The notes under the pieces were generated by a model, which was not told the origin of the DNA, did no database searches, and saw only the letters and a program-made list of their open reading frames with translations. Shown here one piece after another: positions 25,113 through 33,248 of a stretch of 64,000 nucleotides of DNA. Within the stretch, counting starts at the first letter, position 1, and each line of letters starts with the position of its first letter. The DNA is taken from assembly GCA_046295215.1 (NCBI GenBank), contig JBKBNP010000027.1, forward strand, positions 1-64,000. Direction: 5' to 3'. This DNA comes from Szabonella sp046295215. Lineage in GTDB: Bacteria; Pseudomonadota; Alphaproteobacteria; Rhodobacterales; Rhodobacteraceae. The translations under genes and the position numbers were made by a program.

Positions 25113-26408
25113 ATGGCGACGCAAATCCTGATGCCCGCGCTTTCCCCCACCATGGAGGAAGGCACGCTGGCGAAATGGCTGGTGAAAGAAGGCGACGAGG
25201 TCAAATCCGGCCAGATCCTCGCCGAGATCGAAACCGACAAGGCGACGATGGAATTCGAGGCGGTCGATGAAGGTGTGATCGGCAAGATCCTTGTTGCCGA
25301 AGGCACCTCCGGCGTGAAGGTCAATGCCCCCATCGCCGTGCTGCTGGAGGAGGGCGAGGATGCCTCTGCCGCCGAGGCGGCGCCTGCGGCCAAAGCCGCC
25401 CCCGCCGAAGCCCCGAAAGCAGAGGCGACCGCTGCACCATCGGCAGCCCCTGTCCCGGCAGCGGCAAAATCGTCGTCCGGCGCGCGGGTCTTTGCTTCAC
25501 CGCTCGCCCGCAGGCTGGCTGCGGAAAAGGGCATCGACCTCGCAACGGTCACCGGAACCGGCCCGCATGGGCGGATCGTCAAGGCCGATCTCGACAGTGC
25601 CAAGGCGGCCCCTGCCCCGGCAAAAGCCGCCGAGGCCCCCGCCAAGCCGGCCACCCCTGCCACCGCCATGGCAACCGGCGCTTCGGCGGAAACGGTGATG
25701 AAGATGTTTGCCGACCGCGCCTATACCGAGGTGCCGCTCGACGGGATGCGCAAGACCATCGCCGCGCGTCTGACCGAAGCCAAGCAGACCATCCCGCATT
25801 TCTATCTGCGCCGCGAGGTGCAGCTTGATACGCTGATGGCCTTCCGTGGCACGCTCAACAAGCAGTTGGAAGGGCGCGGGGTCAAGCTGTCGGTCAATGA
25901 CTTCATCATCAAGGCCTGCGCCAATGCACTGCAAGCCGTGCCCGATTGCAACGCCGTCTGGGCGGGCGACCGGATCCTGAAGCTGAAGCCGTCGGATGTG
26001 GCCGTGGCTGTCGCCATCGAGGGCGGGCTGTTCACCCCGGTCCTGCGCGACGCGCATCAGAAATCGCTGTCGGCCCTGTCGGCAGAGATGAAGGATCTGG
26101 CGACCCGCGCCAAGACCCGCAAACTCGCCCCGCATGAATATCAGGGCGGCAGCTTTGCCATTTCCAACCTCGGCATGATGGGGGTGGAGAATTTCGACGC
26201 CGTCATCAACCCGCCGCATGGCTCGATTCTGGCCGTGGGCGCAGGCATCAAGAAGCCGGTGGTGGATGCGGCAGGCGAGATCAAGGTGGCAACCGTCATG
26301 TCGATGACCCTGTCGGTGGATCACCGCGTGATCGACGGGGCGCTTGGGGCGGCCTTCCTCAAGGCGGTGATCGAGAATCTCGAAAACCCGATGGCGATGC
26401 TGGCCTGA
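25113..26408 (+). CDS. pdhC: Dihydrolipoamide acetyltransferase, E2 of pyruvate dehydrogenase
   Basis: A 431-residue E2. Lipoyl domain at residues 1-80 (Lys43 in ETDKATME), Ala/Pro linker, peripheral-subunit-binding domain at about 127-163 (VFASPLARRLAAEKGIDLATVTGTG), second linker, then the catalytic domain from about 205, with the active site SVDHRVIDGALGA near the C terminus. It transfers acetyl groups to CoA and forms the complex core. There is no E3 (lpd) gene after it in this window; a terminator follows instead. Confidence 0.97.
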   Translation: MATQILMPALSPTMEEGTLAKWLVKEGDEVKSGQILAEIETDKATMEFEAVDEGVIGKILVAEGTSGVKVNAPIAVLLEEGEDASAAEAAPAAKAAPAEAPKAEATAAPSAAPVPAAAKSSSGARVFASPLARRLAAEKGIDLATVTGTGPHGRIVKADLDSAKAAPAPAKAAEAPAKPATPATAMATGASAETVMKMFADRAYTEVPLDGMRKTIAARLTEAKQTIPHFYLRREVQLDTLMAFRGTLNKQLEGRGVKLSVNDFIIKACANALQAVPDCNAVWAGDRILKLKPSDVAVAVAIEGGLFTPVLRDAHQKSLSALSAEMKDLATRAKTRKLAPHEYQGGSFAISNLGMMGVENFDAVINPPHGSILAVGAGIKKPVVDAAGEIKVATVMSMTLSVDHRVIDGALGAAFLKAVIENLENPMAMLA

Positions 26409-26424
26409 CGACGCAAACAAATTG

Positions 26425-26461
26425 AAAAGCGCCTGTAATCAATGTATTATAGGCGCTTTTT
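26425..26461 (+). terminator. Strong terminator of the pdh operon
   Basis: Stem AAAAGCGCCT (26425-26434) and AGGCGCTTTT (26451-26460), extended by further pairs with one mismatch to a short loop, and a T run. The A-rich left arm gives a U tail on the minus strand as well, so it can also end the convergent gene at 26542. Confidence 0.9.
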
Positions 26462-26541
26462 CATGTCATGCGCCTGTGTTTTCTTGCCGAAACTCTCCCG
26501 ATCGCCCCGCCCGCCGCACCCCATAGGGCCGGGCGGCCGGG

Positions 26542-27603
26542 TCAGAACGGCAGTTTCACACCATAAGTCCCGGCCAGCGTGCGGAACCCGTCCTGCGTCA
26601 CCGGATCGAGCGGCAATCCCTCGGCGCGGCGGCGCGCTGCCTCGGCCCATTCCCGGTCCCCCGGCGCCATCACCCGGCAGCCCGGACGCGCGGGCGAGTT
26701 GCGCAGCAGGTCGAGATAGCGCCGCATTCCGGCCTCCACGATCCCCGCCCCGATGAATCCCTCCGGGTCCATGGCCATCACGAAGGCCCCCATTTCGCGC
26801 GGGGTTTCCATATCCGGCCCCCCCATATGCAGGATCTCGGGCGAGAGCCGCATCCCCGTCAGCACCGCCGAGAAGATCTCGGCCACACCGCCAAGCGCTG
26901 CCCCCTTGAAGCCGAACTCCCCACCGACCGGGGCGAGCATTTCCGCCCTGTTCGGGTCGGTCGTGTCCACGCCTTCGGCATCCGAGGCAACACCAAGCGG
27001 CAAGGTCACGCCAAGCGAACGGTAAAGCTCCACCCGGTTATAGGGCACCGCCGAGGTCGCCATGTCCAGAAGCCAGGGGTCCGAACCACCGGAGGGGGCC
27101 GCAACCGAAAACGGATTGGTGCCGTGAAACCGCTCTGTCCCGTCATGGAGCCGAACGAAACTGTCGGAATTGGCCACGACCAGCGCCAGAAACCCCTGAT
27201 CCGCCGCATATTTGGCATAGGCGCCGGCCGGGCCGAAATGCGACGAGTTGCGGATGCCGACAGCGGCGATGCCGCTTTCGCGCGCCATTTCCATCGCGTG
27301 ATCCATCGCAAGATAGGTCGCGCGCGCGCCTTGCGCATTGTCGGCCTCCAGCAGGCCCGACCCAGCCTTGATACGGCGGAACGACGGTTTCGGCGCCTTG
27401 TTCAGCCGCCCGCCTTCCAGCGCGCGGATGTAATGCGCGGTCAGGCGCACGCCATGGCTGTCCACCCCATGCACCGACCCGTGCATCATCGACCGCGTGG
27501 CATCCCGCGCGGTTTCCGCATCCGCCCCGCAGGCGGCAAAGGCGGCTTTGCAGAATGCCTCCACCGCCGCGACGGGTGCGCGGATCACGTCTGTTGTCGT
27601 CAT
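26542..27603 (-). CDS. Malate/L-lactate dehydrogenase family oxidoreductase (Ldh_2)
   Basis: A 353-residue NAD(P)-dependent 2-hydroxyacid dehydrogenase of the Ldh_2 family, unrelated in fold to classical lactate dehydrogenase. Landmarks are HGSVHGVDSHGVRL near residue 45, IRNSSHFGPAGAYA, and TNPFSVAAP. Known members act on malate, L-lactate, ureidoglycolate, 2,3-diketogulonate or proline-derived imino acids. It shares a minus-strand unit with an SDR and a Gfo/Idh/MocA oxidoreductase and is divergent from a TRAP transporter, so a sugar-acid substrate is likely. Confidence 0.87.
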   Translation of the reverse strand: MTTTDVIRAPVAAVEAFCKAAFAACGADAETARDATRSMMHGSVHGVDSHGVRLTAHYIRALEGGRLNKAPKPSFRRIKAGSGLLEADNAQGARATYLAMDHAMEMARESGIAAVGIRNSSHFGPAGAYAKYAADQGFLALVVANSDSFVRLHDGTERFHGTNPFSVAAPSGGSDPWLLDMATSAVPYNRVELYRSLGVTLPLGVASDAEGVDTTDPNRAEMLAPVGGEFGFKGAALGGVAEIFSAVLTGMRLSPEILHMGGPDMETPREMGAFVMAMDPEGFIGAGIVEAGMRRYLDLLRNSPARPGCRVMAPGDREWAEAARRRAEGLPLDPVTQDGFRTLAGTYGVKLPF

Positions 27604-27616
27604 TCTCCGGTCCCCC

Positions 27617-28396
27617 TCAGGGCATCAACTGCCCGCCATTCACCTCGATCACCTGTCCGATGACATAGCCCGACAGGCTTTCGCAAGCGAGGAACAGATA
27701 GGCCCCCACGCAATCCTCGGCCACGCCAAGGCGGCCCTGCGGCACGGTGGCCAGCATCGCATCCATCTGCGCCTGCGTCGAATAGCGTTCGTGGAAAGGC
27801 GTCGTGATGACACCCGGTGCCACCGCATTGACCCGGATGCCCTGCCCGATCCATTCCTTTGCCATGCCGCGCGTGACGTTGGAAACAAAGGACTTGGACG
27901 ACCCGTAAAGCCCCGCCCCGCCCCCCGCACCATTGCGCGCAGCGATCGAGGTGGTGTTGATGACGAACCCGCCCTGCTTTTTCAGATAGGGATAGGCGGC
28001 CTTGCTGGCCACGATCACCGAACGCGCGTTCAGATCCATGATCTCGTCATAGATCGCGTCCGTGGCTTCGGCATAGGGGATGCGCTGGACCATGCCACCC
28101 GCATTGTTGATGAGCCCGTCAAGCCCTCCGAAGGCCTCGGCTACATCCTTGACGGCGGCGATGATCTCGTCGGGGTTCATCATGTCGGCCTTGACCAGCC
28201 GGACGGTCCCGCCTGCCGCGTCGATCTCCTGCGCCAGTGCCTTTGCCGCATCGGCGCTGGAATTGTAATGCAGGCCGACCTTGGCCCCCTGCGCCGCGAA
28301 GGCGCGCGCCAGTTCCGCACCGATGCCGGTGGACGCGCCGGTAATCAGCACCGATTTGCCCGCCAGTTCCGGCAGCCTGATGGTTTTGAGTGACAT
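27617..28396 (-). CDS. Short-chain dehydrogenase/reductase (FabG-like)
   Basis: A 259-residue classical SDR. It has TGASTGIG (cofactor loop), LINNAGG, a Ser in NTTSIAARNG and the catalytic YGSSK. The C-terminal VIGQVIEVNGGQLMP matches sugar-alcohol and sugar-acid SDRs. It starts 21 bases after the oxidoreductase gene upstream and ends 13 bases before the Ldh_2 gene. It probably oxidises a hydroxyl of a sugar or sugar acid in the pathway served by the TRAP transporter. Confidence 0.88.
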   Translation of the reverse strand: MSLKTIRLPELAGKSVLITGASTGIGAELARAFAAQGAKVGLHYNSSADAAKALAQEIDAAGGTVRLVKADMMNPDEIIAAVKDVAEAFGGLDGLINNAGGMVQRIPYAEATDAIYDEIMDLNARSVIVASKAAYPYLKKQGGFVINTTSIAARNGAGGGAGLYGSSKSFVSNVTRGMAKEWIGQGIRVNAVAPGVITTPFHERYSTQAQMDAMLATVPQGRLGVAEDCVGAYLFLACESLSGYVIGQVIEVNGGQLMP

Positions 28397-28417
28397 GGGG
28401 TTCCTCCCTTTGAAATA

Positions 28418-29437
28418 TCAGATGACGGCTTCGCGGCGTCCGGTGTCGGAGGACCGCAGAATCGCGTCGATGAGCCTGTGGACATGCAGCGCCGTCTTTC
28501 CGTTGGACCGCGGCGCGCGCCCCTCGCGGACGGCAGAGACGAAATCGGCGATCTGGGCGCGGTGCCATTCATGCGGGAAATCCATGATGTTGGCCCCCCC
28601 GCCCGAGGCCGTGACCGCGCCAAAGGTTTCCGACCCGCCCGCCAGCCAGTCCACCCGCAAGACCCCGCCCGCAAAATGCGCCGTGCCCTTTTCGGCGTTG
28701 AGCGTCAGCACCTCGGCCCCGCCCGGAAAGCTGGCTGTCGTCGCCATGACCGACCCGATTGCGCCATTCTCGAACCGGATCGCGGCAGCGGCGAAATCCT
28801 CGGTCTCCATGCGGTGCCTTGTGGTCGCCACCATGGCCTGCACCTCTGCCGCCGGGCCGGCAACCGACAGCATGAGGTCAAGCATATGGATCGCCTGCGT
28901 GATCAGCACCCCGCCGCCGTCGCGCGCCCTGGTGCCGCGCCCGGGTTCGTCATAATAGGATTGCGGTCGCCACCACGGCACCTGAAGTGAAACCGAGCCG
29001 AGCCGACCCAATGCGCCCCGGTCGATCAGGTCGCGCATGGCAAGCGCCCCTTCGCGGAATCTGTGCTGGAAGATCACCCCAAGCGGAATCTCCGCACGTT
29101 TGCACAGGTCGACGATTTCCGCCGCCGCCTCCGTGTTGCGCTCCACCGGTTTTTCCAGCAGCACGGCCTTACCCGCCGCCACCGCCGCACGCACCACCTC
29201 CAGCCGCTGATCGGGGGGGGTCAGCACCAGCAGCGCATCAACAGCCGGATCCTCCAGCAGATCGGCGAACCGGGCAACCACTGGCACATCGTAGCGGTCC
29301 TGCGCGGCCTTGCGGCCCGCCTCGCTGCGACAGAACACACCGCGCAGATCGATCTCTGGCGCCAGATCGCGCAGGGATTTGAAATGTGGCGCGGCCGCCA
29401 GCCCCGCCCCCAGAACACCTATCCCGAATTTCCGCAT
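28418..29437 (-). CDS. Gfo/Idh/MocA family oxidoreductase
   Basis: A 339-residue NAD(P)-dependent oxidoreductase. The Rossmann motif is GVLGAGLAAAPHF, and the catalytic Lys is in the family motif EKPVERN. The C-terminal domain (GSVSLQVPWWRPQSYYDEPGRGTRARDGGGVLITQAIHMLD) carries the substrate-binding GG-x-HxxD part. Members act on inositols, glucose-fructose, sugar acids and similar compounds. It is the first gene of the minus-strand unit and is divergent from the TRAP operon with a shared 125-base regulatory gap. Confidence 0.88.
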   Translation of the reverse strand: MRKFGIGVLGAGLAAAPHFKSLRDLAPEIDLRGVFCRSEAGRKAAQDRYDVPVVARFADLLEDPAVDALLVLTPPDQRLEVVRAAVAAGKAVLLEKPVERNTEAAAEIVDLCKRAEIPLGVIFQHRFREGALAMRDLIDRGALGRLGSVSLQVPWWRPQSYYDEPGRGTRARDGGGVLITQAIHMLDLMLSVAGPAAEVQAMVATTRHRMETEDFAAAAIRFENGAIGSVMATTASFPGGAEVLTLNAEKGTAHFAGGVLRVDWLAGGSETFGAVTASGGGANIMDFPHEWHRAQIADFVSAVREGRAPRSNGKTALHVHRLIDAILRSSDTGRREAVI

Positions 29438-29492
29438 CTGCCCCCCGATTCCCCTGCAAACCGCTTCCGAAAACGCTTGATTGACAGAAAGC

Positions 29493-29513
29493 TATAATAC
29501 CATACTACCATAC
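29493..29513 (+). promoter_or_regulatory. TATAAT element and tandem octamer before the TRAP operon
   Basis: TATAAT (29493-29498) overlaps two head-to-tail copies of TACCATAC (29498-29505 and 29506-29513). The site lies midway between the divergent oxidoreductase and TRAP start codons. It is the best candidate for the target of the GntR-family regulator encoded at the end of the TRAP operon. No consensus -35 sits at the expected distance, so the promoter reading is tentative. Confidence 0.5.
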
Positions 29514-29562
29514 ACAAGCCGGAGATCGGGAGAATCCCCGGCGCAACGAGGAGGAGAAAAGA

Positions 29563-30534
29563 ATGAAGAAACTCGCCCTTGGCGTGAGCCTTGCAGCGCT
29601 TCTGGCCGTCCCTGCCAGCGCCACCCAACTGGTTGGTGCTTCGCAGTTCAACGAAGACCACGCCTTCACCAAGGCCATGCGCGAATTCGAGCGTGTGGCA
29701 GGCGAATGTTCCGGCGGTTCGCTGACCTTCGATCTGCACCTGAACTCGGAACTCGGCCTCGAAAAGGATTATTTCGAGAACATGAGCCAGGGTGTCGCGG
29801 TGGATTACGCCATCGTCTCGCCCTCGCATATGTCCACTTTCTCGCAGCAGGCGCCGCTGATGGACATGCCCTTCCTGTTCCGGGATCTCGATCACTGGAA
29901 CAAGGTGCTGGATGGCGACGCGATGCAGCCTCTGGCCGATGACGTGCTGGAAAAAGCCAATGTTCGGCTGATCGGCTATGCGGGCGGCGGCACGCGCAAC
30001 CTGATCGTCAACAAGCCGATCACCAACATGGCGGAGCTTGCCGGCCTTCCGATCCGCGTCATGGGCGCGCCGATCCAGACCCGCATCTTCGAAGCGATCA
30101 TGGCCGCCCCTTCGGTCATCGCCTATTCCGAAGTCTACAACGCCATCCAGACCGGCGTGATCGACGCGGCCGAGAACGAGGCCGCGGGCCTTGAACAGAT
30201 GAAGTTCTACGAGGTCGGCCCCCATATCTCGCTGACCAACCATGCGATCACCGTGCGCCCGCTGGCCTTTGCCGAGTCGACTTTCCAGCGCCTGACCGAA
30301 GCCGAACAGGCCTGTATCCTCGAAGCAGGCCGCGTCGGCGGCAAACTGGGGCGCGAGATCGAAAGCACCCAGGACAATGAAAAGCTGAAGGGGATGGAAG
30401 ATGCAGGTCTGCTGACCACGCATCCCTTCACCGAACGCGACAAGCTTCTGGAACTCGCCGGGCCGGTGAAGCGCGCCTATGCCGAAGAACTGGGCGCGAC
30501 CGCTGTGCTTGAGGCGATCGAGGCGGTCCAGTAA
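29563..30534 (+). CDS. TRAP transporter periplasmic binding protein (DctP family)
   Basis: A 323-residue solute-binding protein. A signal peptide occupies residues 1-20 (MKKLALGVSLAALLAVPASA). LPIRVMGAPIQTRIFEA holds the conserved Arg that binds the ligand carboxylate, and YAGGGTRNLIVNKPI is a family landmark. It captures an organic acid in the periplasm and hands it to the DctQ/DctM proteins that follow. GAGGAGG is the ribosome binding site. A hairpin between it and dctQ probably gives the binding protein higher expression. Confidence 0.92.
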   Translation: MKKLALGVSLAALLAVPASATQLVGASQFNEDHAFTKAMREFERVAGECSGGSLTFDLHLNSELGLEKDYFENMSQGVAVDYAIVSPSHMSTFSQQAPLMDMPFLFRDLDHWNKVLDGDAMQPLADDVLEKANVRLIGYAGGGTRNLIVNKPITNMAELAGLPIRVMGAPIQTRIFEAIMAAPSVIAYSEVYNAIQTGVIDAAENEAAGLEQMKFYEVGPHISLTNHAITVRPLAFAESTFQRLTEAEQACILEAGRVGGKLGREIESTQDNEKLKGMEDAGLLTTHPFTERDKLLELAGPVKRAYAEELGATAVLEAIEAVQ

Positions 30535-30548
30535 CGACGGACTGCCGG

Positions 30549-30583
30549 ACCGGCAGGCGGCGCTCCCCCGCCTGCCGGTTTCT
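30549..30583 (+). terminator. Intercistronic hairpin between dctP and dctQ
   Basis: A perfect 12-bp stem (30549-30560 with 30568-30579), 7-base loop and a short T-rich tail (TTTCTT). It lies 15 bases after the dctP stop. It may act as a partial terminator or an RNA stabiliser, letting the binding protein be made in excess over the membrane parts. Confidence 0.65.
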
Positions 30584-30615
30584 TCGCGTCCTTTTCAAGC
30601 CAAGGAAAGACCCCC

Positions 30616-31098
30616 ATGCGCGTGCTGATCCACGGCTATTACAGGCTGTTGCAGATCATTCTGACCTGTCTCATGGCCATTCTGCTTGTGCCCGTCACGA
30701 TGCAGATTGCCAGCCGATATTCCTCGATGATCCCCCGCTATATCTGGACCGAGGAACTGGCACGGTTCTGCTTCATCTGGATCATCATGATCGGCGCGAT
30801 GATTGCCGTGCGCGACCGCACGCATTTCGACGTGGACCTGCTGCCGCGCAGTCCCAACCCGAAAATCAACTTTCTCGCACAACTGGTCGTCCATGGCGCG
30901 ATCATGGTGATGGCGCTGTCCTTCCTGTGGTGGGGCATTGATTTCTACAATCTCGGGGCCCGTCAACGGTCCGAGATCTTCGGCCTGCCGATGCATTCGA
31001 TCTATGTCGCCTGGCCGATGGCCGGTGCGACCTGGGCGCTGTTCACGCTGGAAAACATCTGGAACGATTACAAGAAAATGCAGGCAGGATACGAATAA
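30616..31098 (+). CDS. TRAP transporter small membrane subunit (DctQ family)
   Basis: A 160-residue protein with four predicted membrane helices (about 10-32, 48-66, 88-110, 133-152) and the family segment WTEELARFCFIWIIMIGAMIAVRDRTHFDVDLLP. It joins DctM to form the membrane complex. Its stop overlaps the start of the DctM gene by one base, so the two are coupled. Confidence 0.9.
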   Translation: MRVLIHGYYRLLQIILTCLMAILLVPVTMQIASRYSSMIPRYIWTEELARFCFIWIIMIGAMIAVRDRTHFDVDLLPRSPNPKINFLAQLVVHGAIMVMALSFLWWGIDFYNLGARQRSEIFGLPMHSIYVAWPMAGATWALFTLENIWNDYKKMQAGYE

Positions 31099-32402
31099 TG
31101 AGCCCAGCAGAAGTCGCCTTCATCCTTTTCGGCACCTTCGCCGTGCTGGTCATCCTGCGGGTGCCGGTGGCCTTCGCGCTCGGTCTTGCGGTGGTGCCGG
31201 TGTTCTTCATCGACCCGCGCCTGACACCTTCCTTGCTGATGCGCGAGATGTTCAAGAGCTACAACGCCTTCGTGCTGCTGGCCGTGCCCTTCTTCCTGAT
31301 GGCCGCGAACCTGATGAACTCGGCGGGCATCACCGACCGGCTGATCCGGCTGGCCAAGGCGCTCGTGGGGCATCTGCCGGGCGGGCTCGGCCATGTGAAT
31401 GTCACCGTCTCCATGCTGTTCGCGGGGATTTCGGGCAGTTCCACCGCCGATGCGGCGGGGATCGGCTCGCTGCTGATCCCCCAGATGAAGAAGGAAGGCT
31501 ATGACGCCTCCTTTGCCGTGGCGATCACGGCCTGTTCCTCGGTCATGGGGGTCATCATTCCTCCCTCGATCCTGATGGTGGTCTGGGGCGGGCTGATGTC
31601 CGTCTCGATCGGCGGGCTGTTTCTGGCGGGCGTCGTGCCGGGCATCCTGATTGCGGCCAGCCAGATGATAACCGTCTATATCTATGCCAAGCGGCGCGGC
31701 TATCCGGTCTATGACCGCACGACCTTTCGCGAGTTGATGAGTGCTGTCGCCGGGGCCAGCCTTGCCCTGATGACGCCCATCATCATCGTCGGCGGCATCG
31801 TCGGCGGTTTCTTCACGCCCACCGAAGCCTCGGTCGTGGCCGTGATCTATTCGCTGTTCCTCGGCCTTTTCGTCTATCGCACCATCGCGCCGCGCCAGCT
31901 CGCGGGGGTGCTGTATGACAGCGCCCGATTTGCCGCGATCACGCTCTTTTGCATCGGCACGGCTTCGGCCTTCGGCTGGGTTCTGGCTTACTTCAAGATC
32001 CCCGCCGCGCTGGTTTCGCAGATCGAATATCTGGGCCTCGGGCTGATCGGCACCGGCATCATGGTGGCGCTGGCCTTCCTCATCATCGGCATGTTCATCG
32101 ACGCGATCCCGGCCATCATCATCCTTGGCACGGTGCTGATGCCGGTCGCGATGCATGTCGGCATGCACCCGATCCATTTCGCCATCATCGGGGTGATGAG
32201 TCTGGCCTTCGGGCTGGTGACACCGCCCTACGGGCTCTGCCTGCTGATCTCGGCCTCCATCGGGCAGATCCGTCTGGTGCAGGCGCTGCGCGATGTCGGT
32301 GTGATCCTTGCCCCCATGGTCGGCGTGCTGCTGCTCATCATCTTGCTGCCGGATCTGATCCTGGCCCTGCCGCGCCTCATCATGCCGCGTTTCGTGCAAT
32401 AG
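31098..32402 (+). CDS. TRAP transporter large membrane subunit (DctM family)
   Basis: A 434-residue permease with about 12 membrane helices. It has the SGSSTADAAGIGSLLIPQM and IIPPSILMVVWG segments common to DctM proteins and PTEASVVAVIYSL in the middle. It uses the sodium gradient to import the solute carried by the DctP protein. It starts in the last base of the DctQ stop codon and is followed by the GntR regulator gene after about 45 bases. Confidence 0.92.
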   Translation: MSPAEVAFILFGTFAVLVILRVPVAFALGLAVVPVFFIDPRLTPSLLMREMFKSYNAFVLLAVPFFLMAANLMNSAGITDRLIRLAKALVGHLPGGLGHVNVTVSMLFAGISGSSTADAAGIGSLLIPQMKKEGYDASFAVAITACSSVMGVIIPPSILMVVWGGLMSVSIGGLFLAGVVPGILIAASQMITVYIYAKRRGYPVYDRTTFRELMSAVAGASLALMTPIIIVGGIVGGFFTPTEASVVAVIYSLFLGLFVYRTIAPRQLAGVLYDSARFAAITLFCIGTASAFGWVLAYFKIPAALVSQIEYLGLGLIGTGIMVALAFLIIGMFIDAIPAIIILGTVLMPVAMHVGMHPIHFAIIGVMSLAFGLVTPPYGLCLLISASIGQIRLVQALRDVGVILAPMVGVLLLIILLPDLILALPRLIMPRFVQ

Positions 32403-32448
32403 CTTTCGAAAGGCGCGGAAAGATGCCACAAGCGAGGGAGTGACCAGT

Positions 32449-33159
32449 ATGGGACAGACCCCTTTGACGCGACCGACGCTGAATTTCCGCATCGAACCCG
32501 ACCGCATGGCGCAGTCGCAGGCCATATCACTCCTGCGCGACTCCATCCTGACCGGAGAATTGAAGCCCGGCATGCGCCTGTCGGAACAGGAGATTGCCAA
32601 TGCCATGGGGATCTCGCGCCAGCCGGTGCGCGAGGCCTTCATCCGGCTTGCGGGCGAGGGGCTGCTGGAGGTCTGGCCCCAACGCGGCACCTTCGTCTCC
32701 AAGATCTCTGCCGAGGAAGTGCTGGATGCCCGTTTCGTGCGCGAGGCGGTGGAGGCCGATCTGGTCCGCCTTGCGACGGAACGCAAGGATGATGCGCTGC
32801 TCGCCGCTCTGAACGACAACCTCGAACAGCAGAACTCGGCCCTGACCGATGCCGCGCGTTTCATGCGGCTGGACGAGATCTTTCACCGCACCATCGCCGA
32901 GGCCGCCGGCAAGGGCCGCGCCTGGGACCATCTGCAAAAGCTGAAATCGCAACTCGACCGCGTGCGCTTTCTGGCGACCCAGGATTTCCCGGTTCAGATC
33001 CTCATCACCCAACATACAAGGATCGTCGAGGCCATCGCGACCGGCAATCCCGATCTGGCGGAGGCTGCCCTGCGCGCGCATCTGTGCCAGATGCTGGAGG
33101 ATCTGCCCCGGATCAACGTGGCCTATCCCGATTATTTCGCCCCGCGCCGGGACGCCTGA
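32449..33159 (+). CDS. GntR-family transcriptional regulator (FCD/FadR type)
   Basis: A 236-residue regulator. The winged helix (about residues 22-85) contains LRDSILTGELKPGMRLSEQEIANAMGISRQPVREAFIRLAGEGLLEVWPQRGTFVS; the C-terminal FCD ligand domain has RLDEIFHRTIAEAAGK with metal-type Asp and His residues. ATG 32449 is preferred over GTG 32440 because GGGAG is 8 bases before it. It is the last gene of the TRAP operon and most likely controls it together with the divergent dehydrogenase genes. Confidence 0.88.
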   Translation: MGQTPLTRPTLNFRIEPDRMAQSQAISLLRDSILTGELKPGMRLSEQEIANAMGISRQPVREAFIRLAGEGLLEVWPQRGTFVSKISAEEVLDARFVREAVEADLVRLATERKDDALLAALNDNLEQQNSALTDAARFMRLDEIFHRTIAEAAGKGRAWDHLQKLKSQLDRVRFLATQDFPVQILITQHTRIVEAIATGNPDLAEAALRAHLCQMLEDLPRINVAYPDYFAPRRDA

Positions 33160-33248
33160 CCGGGCCGCCCGCCGACTTGCCCTTTCGGCATGCGCGCCGT
33201 AAGGGAAAGGCGCATTTTCCGGCTTCCCAGACGAAAGGCCCCTGCCCC

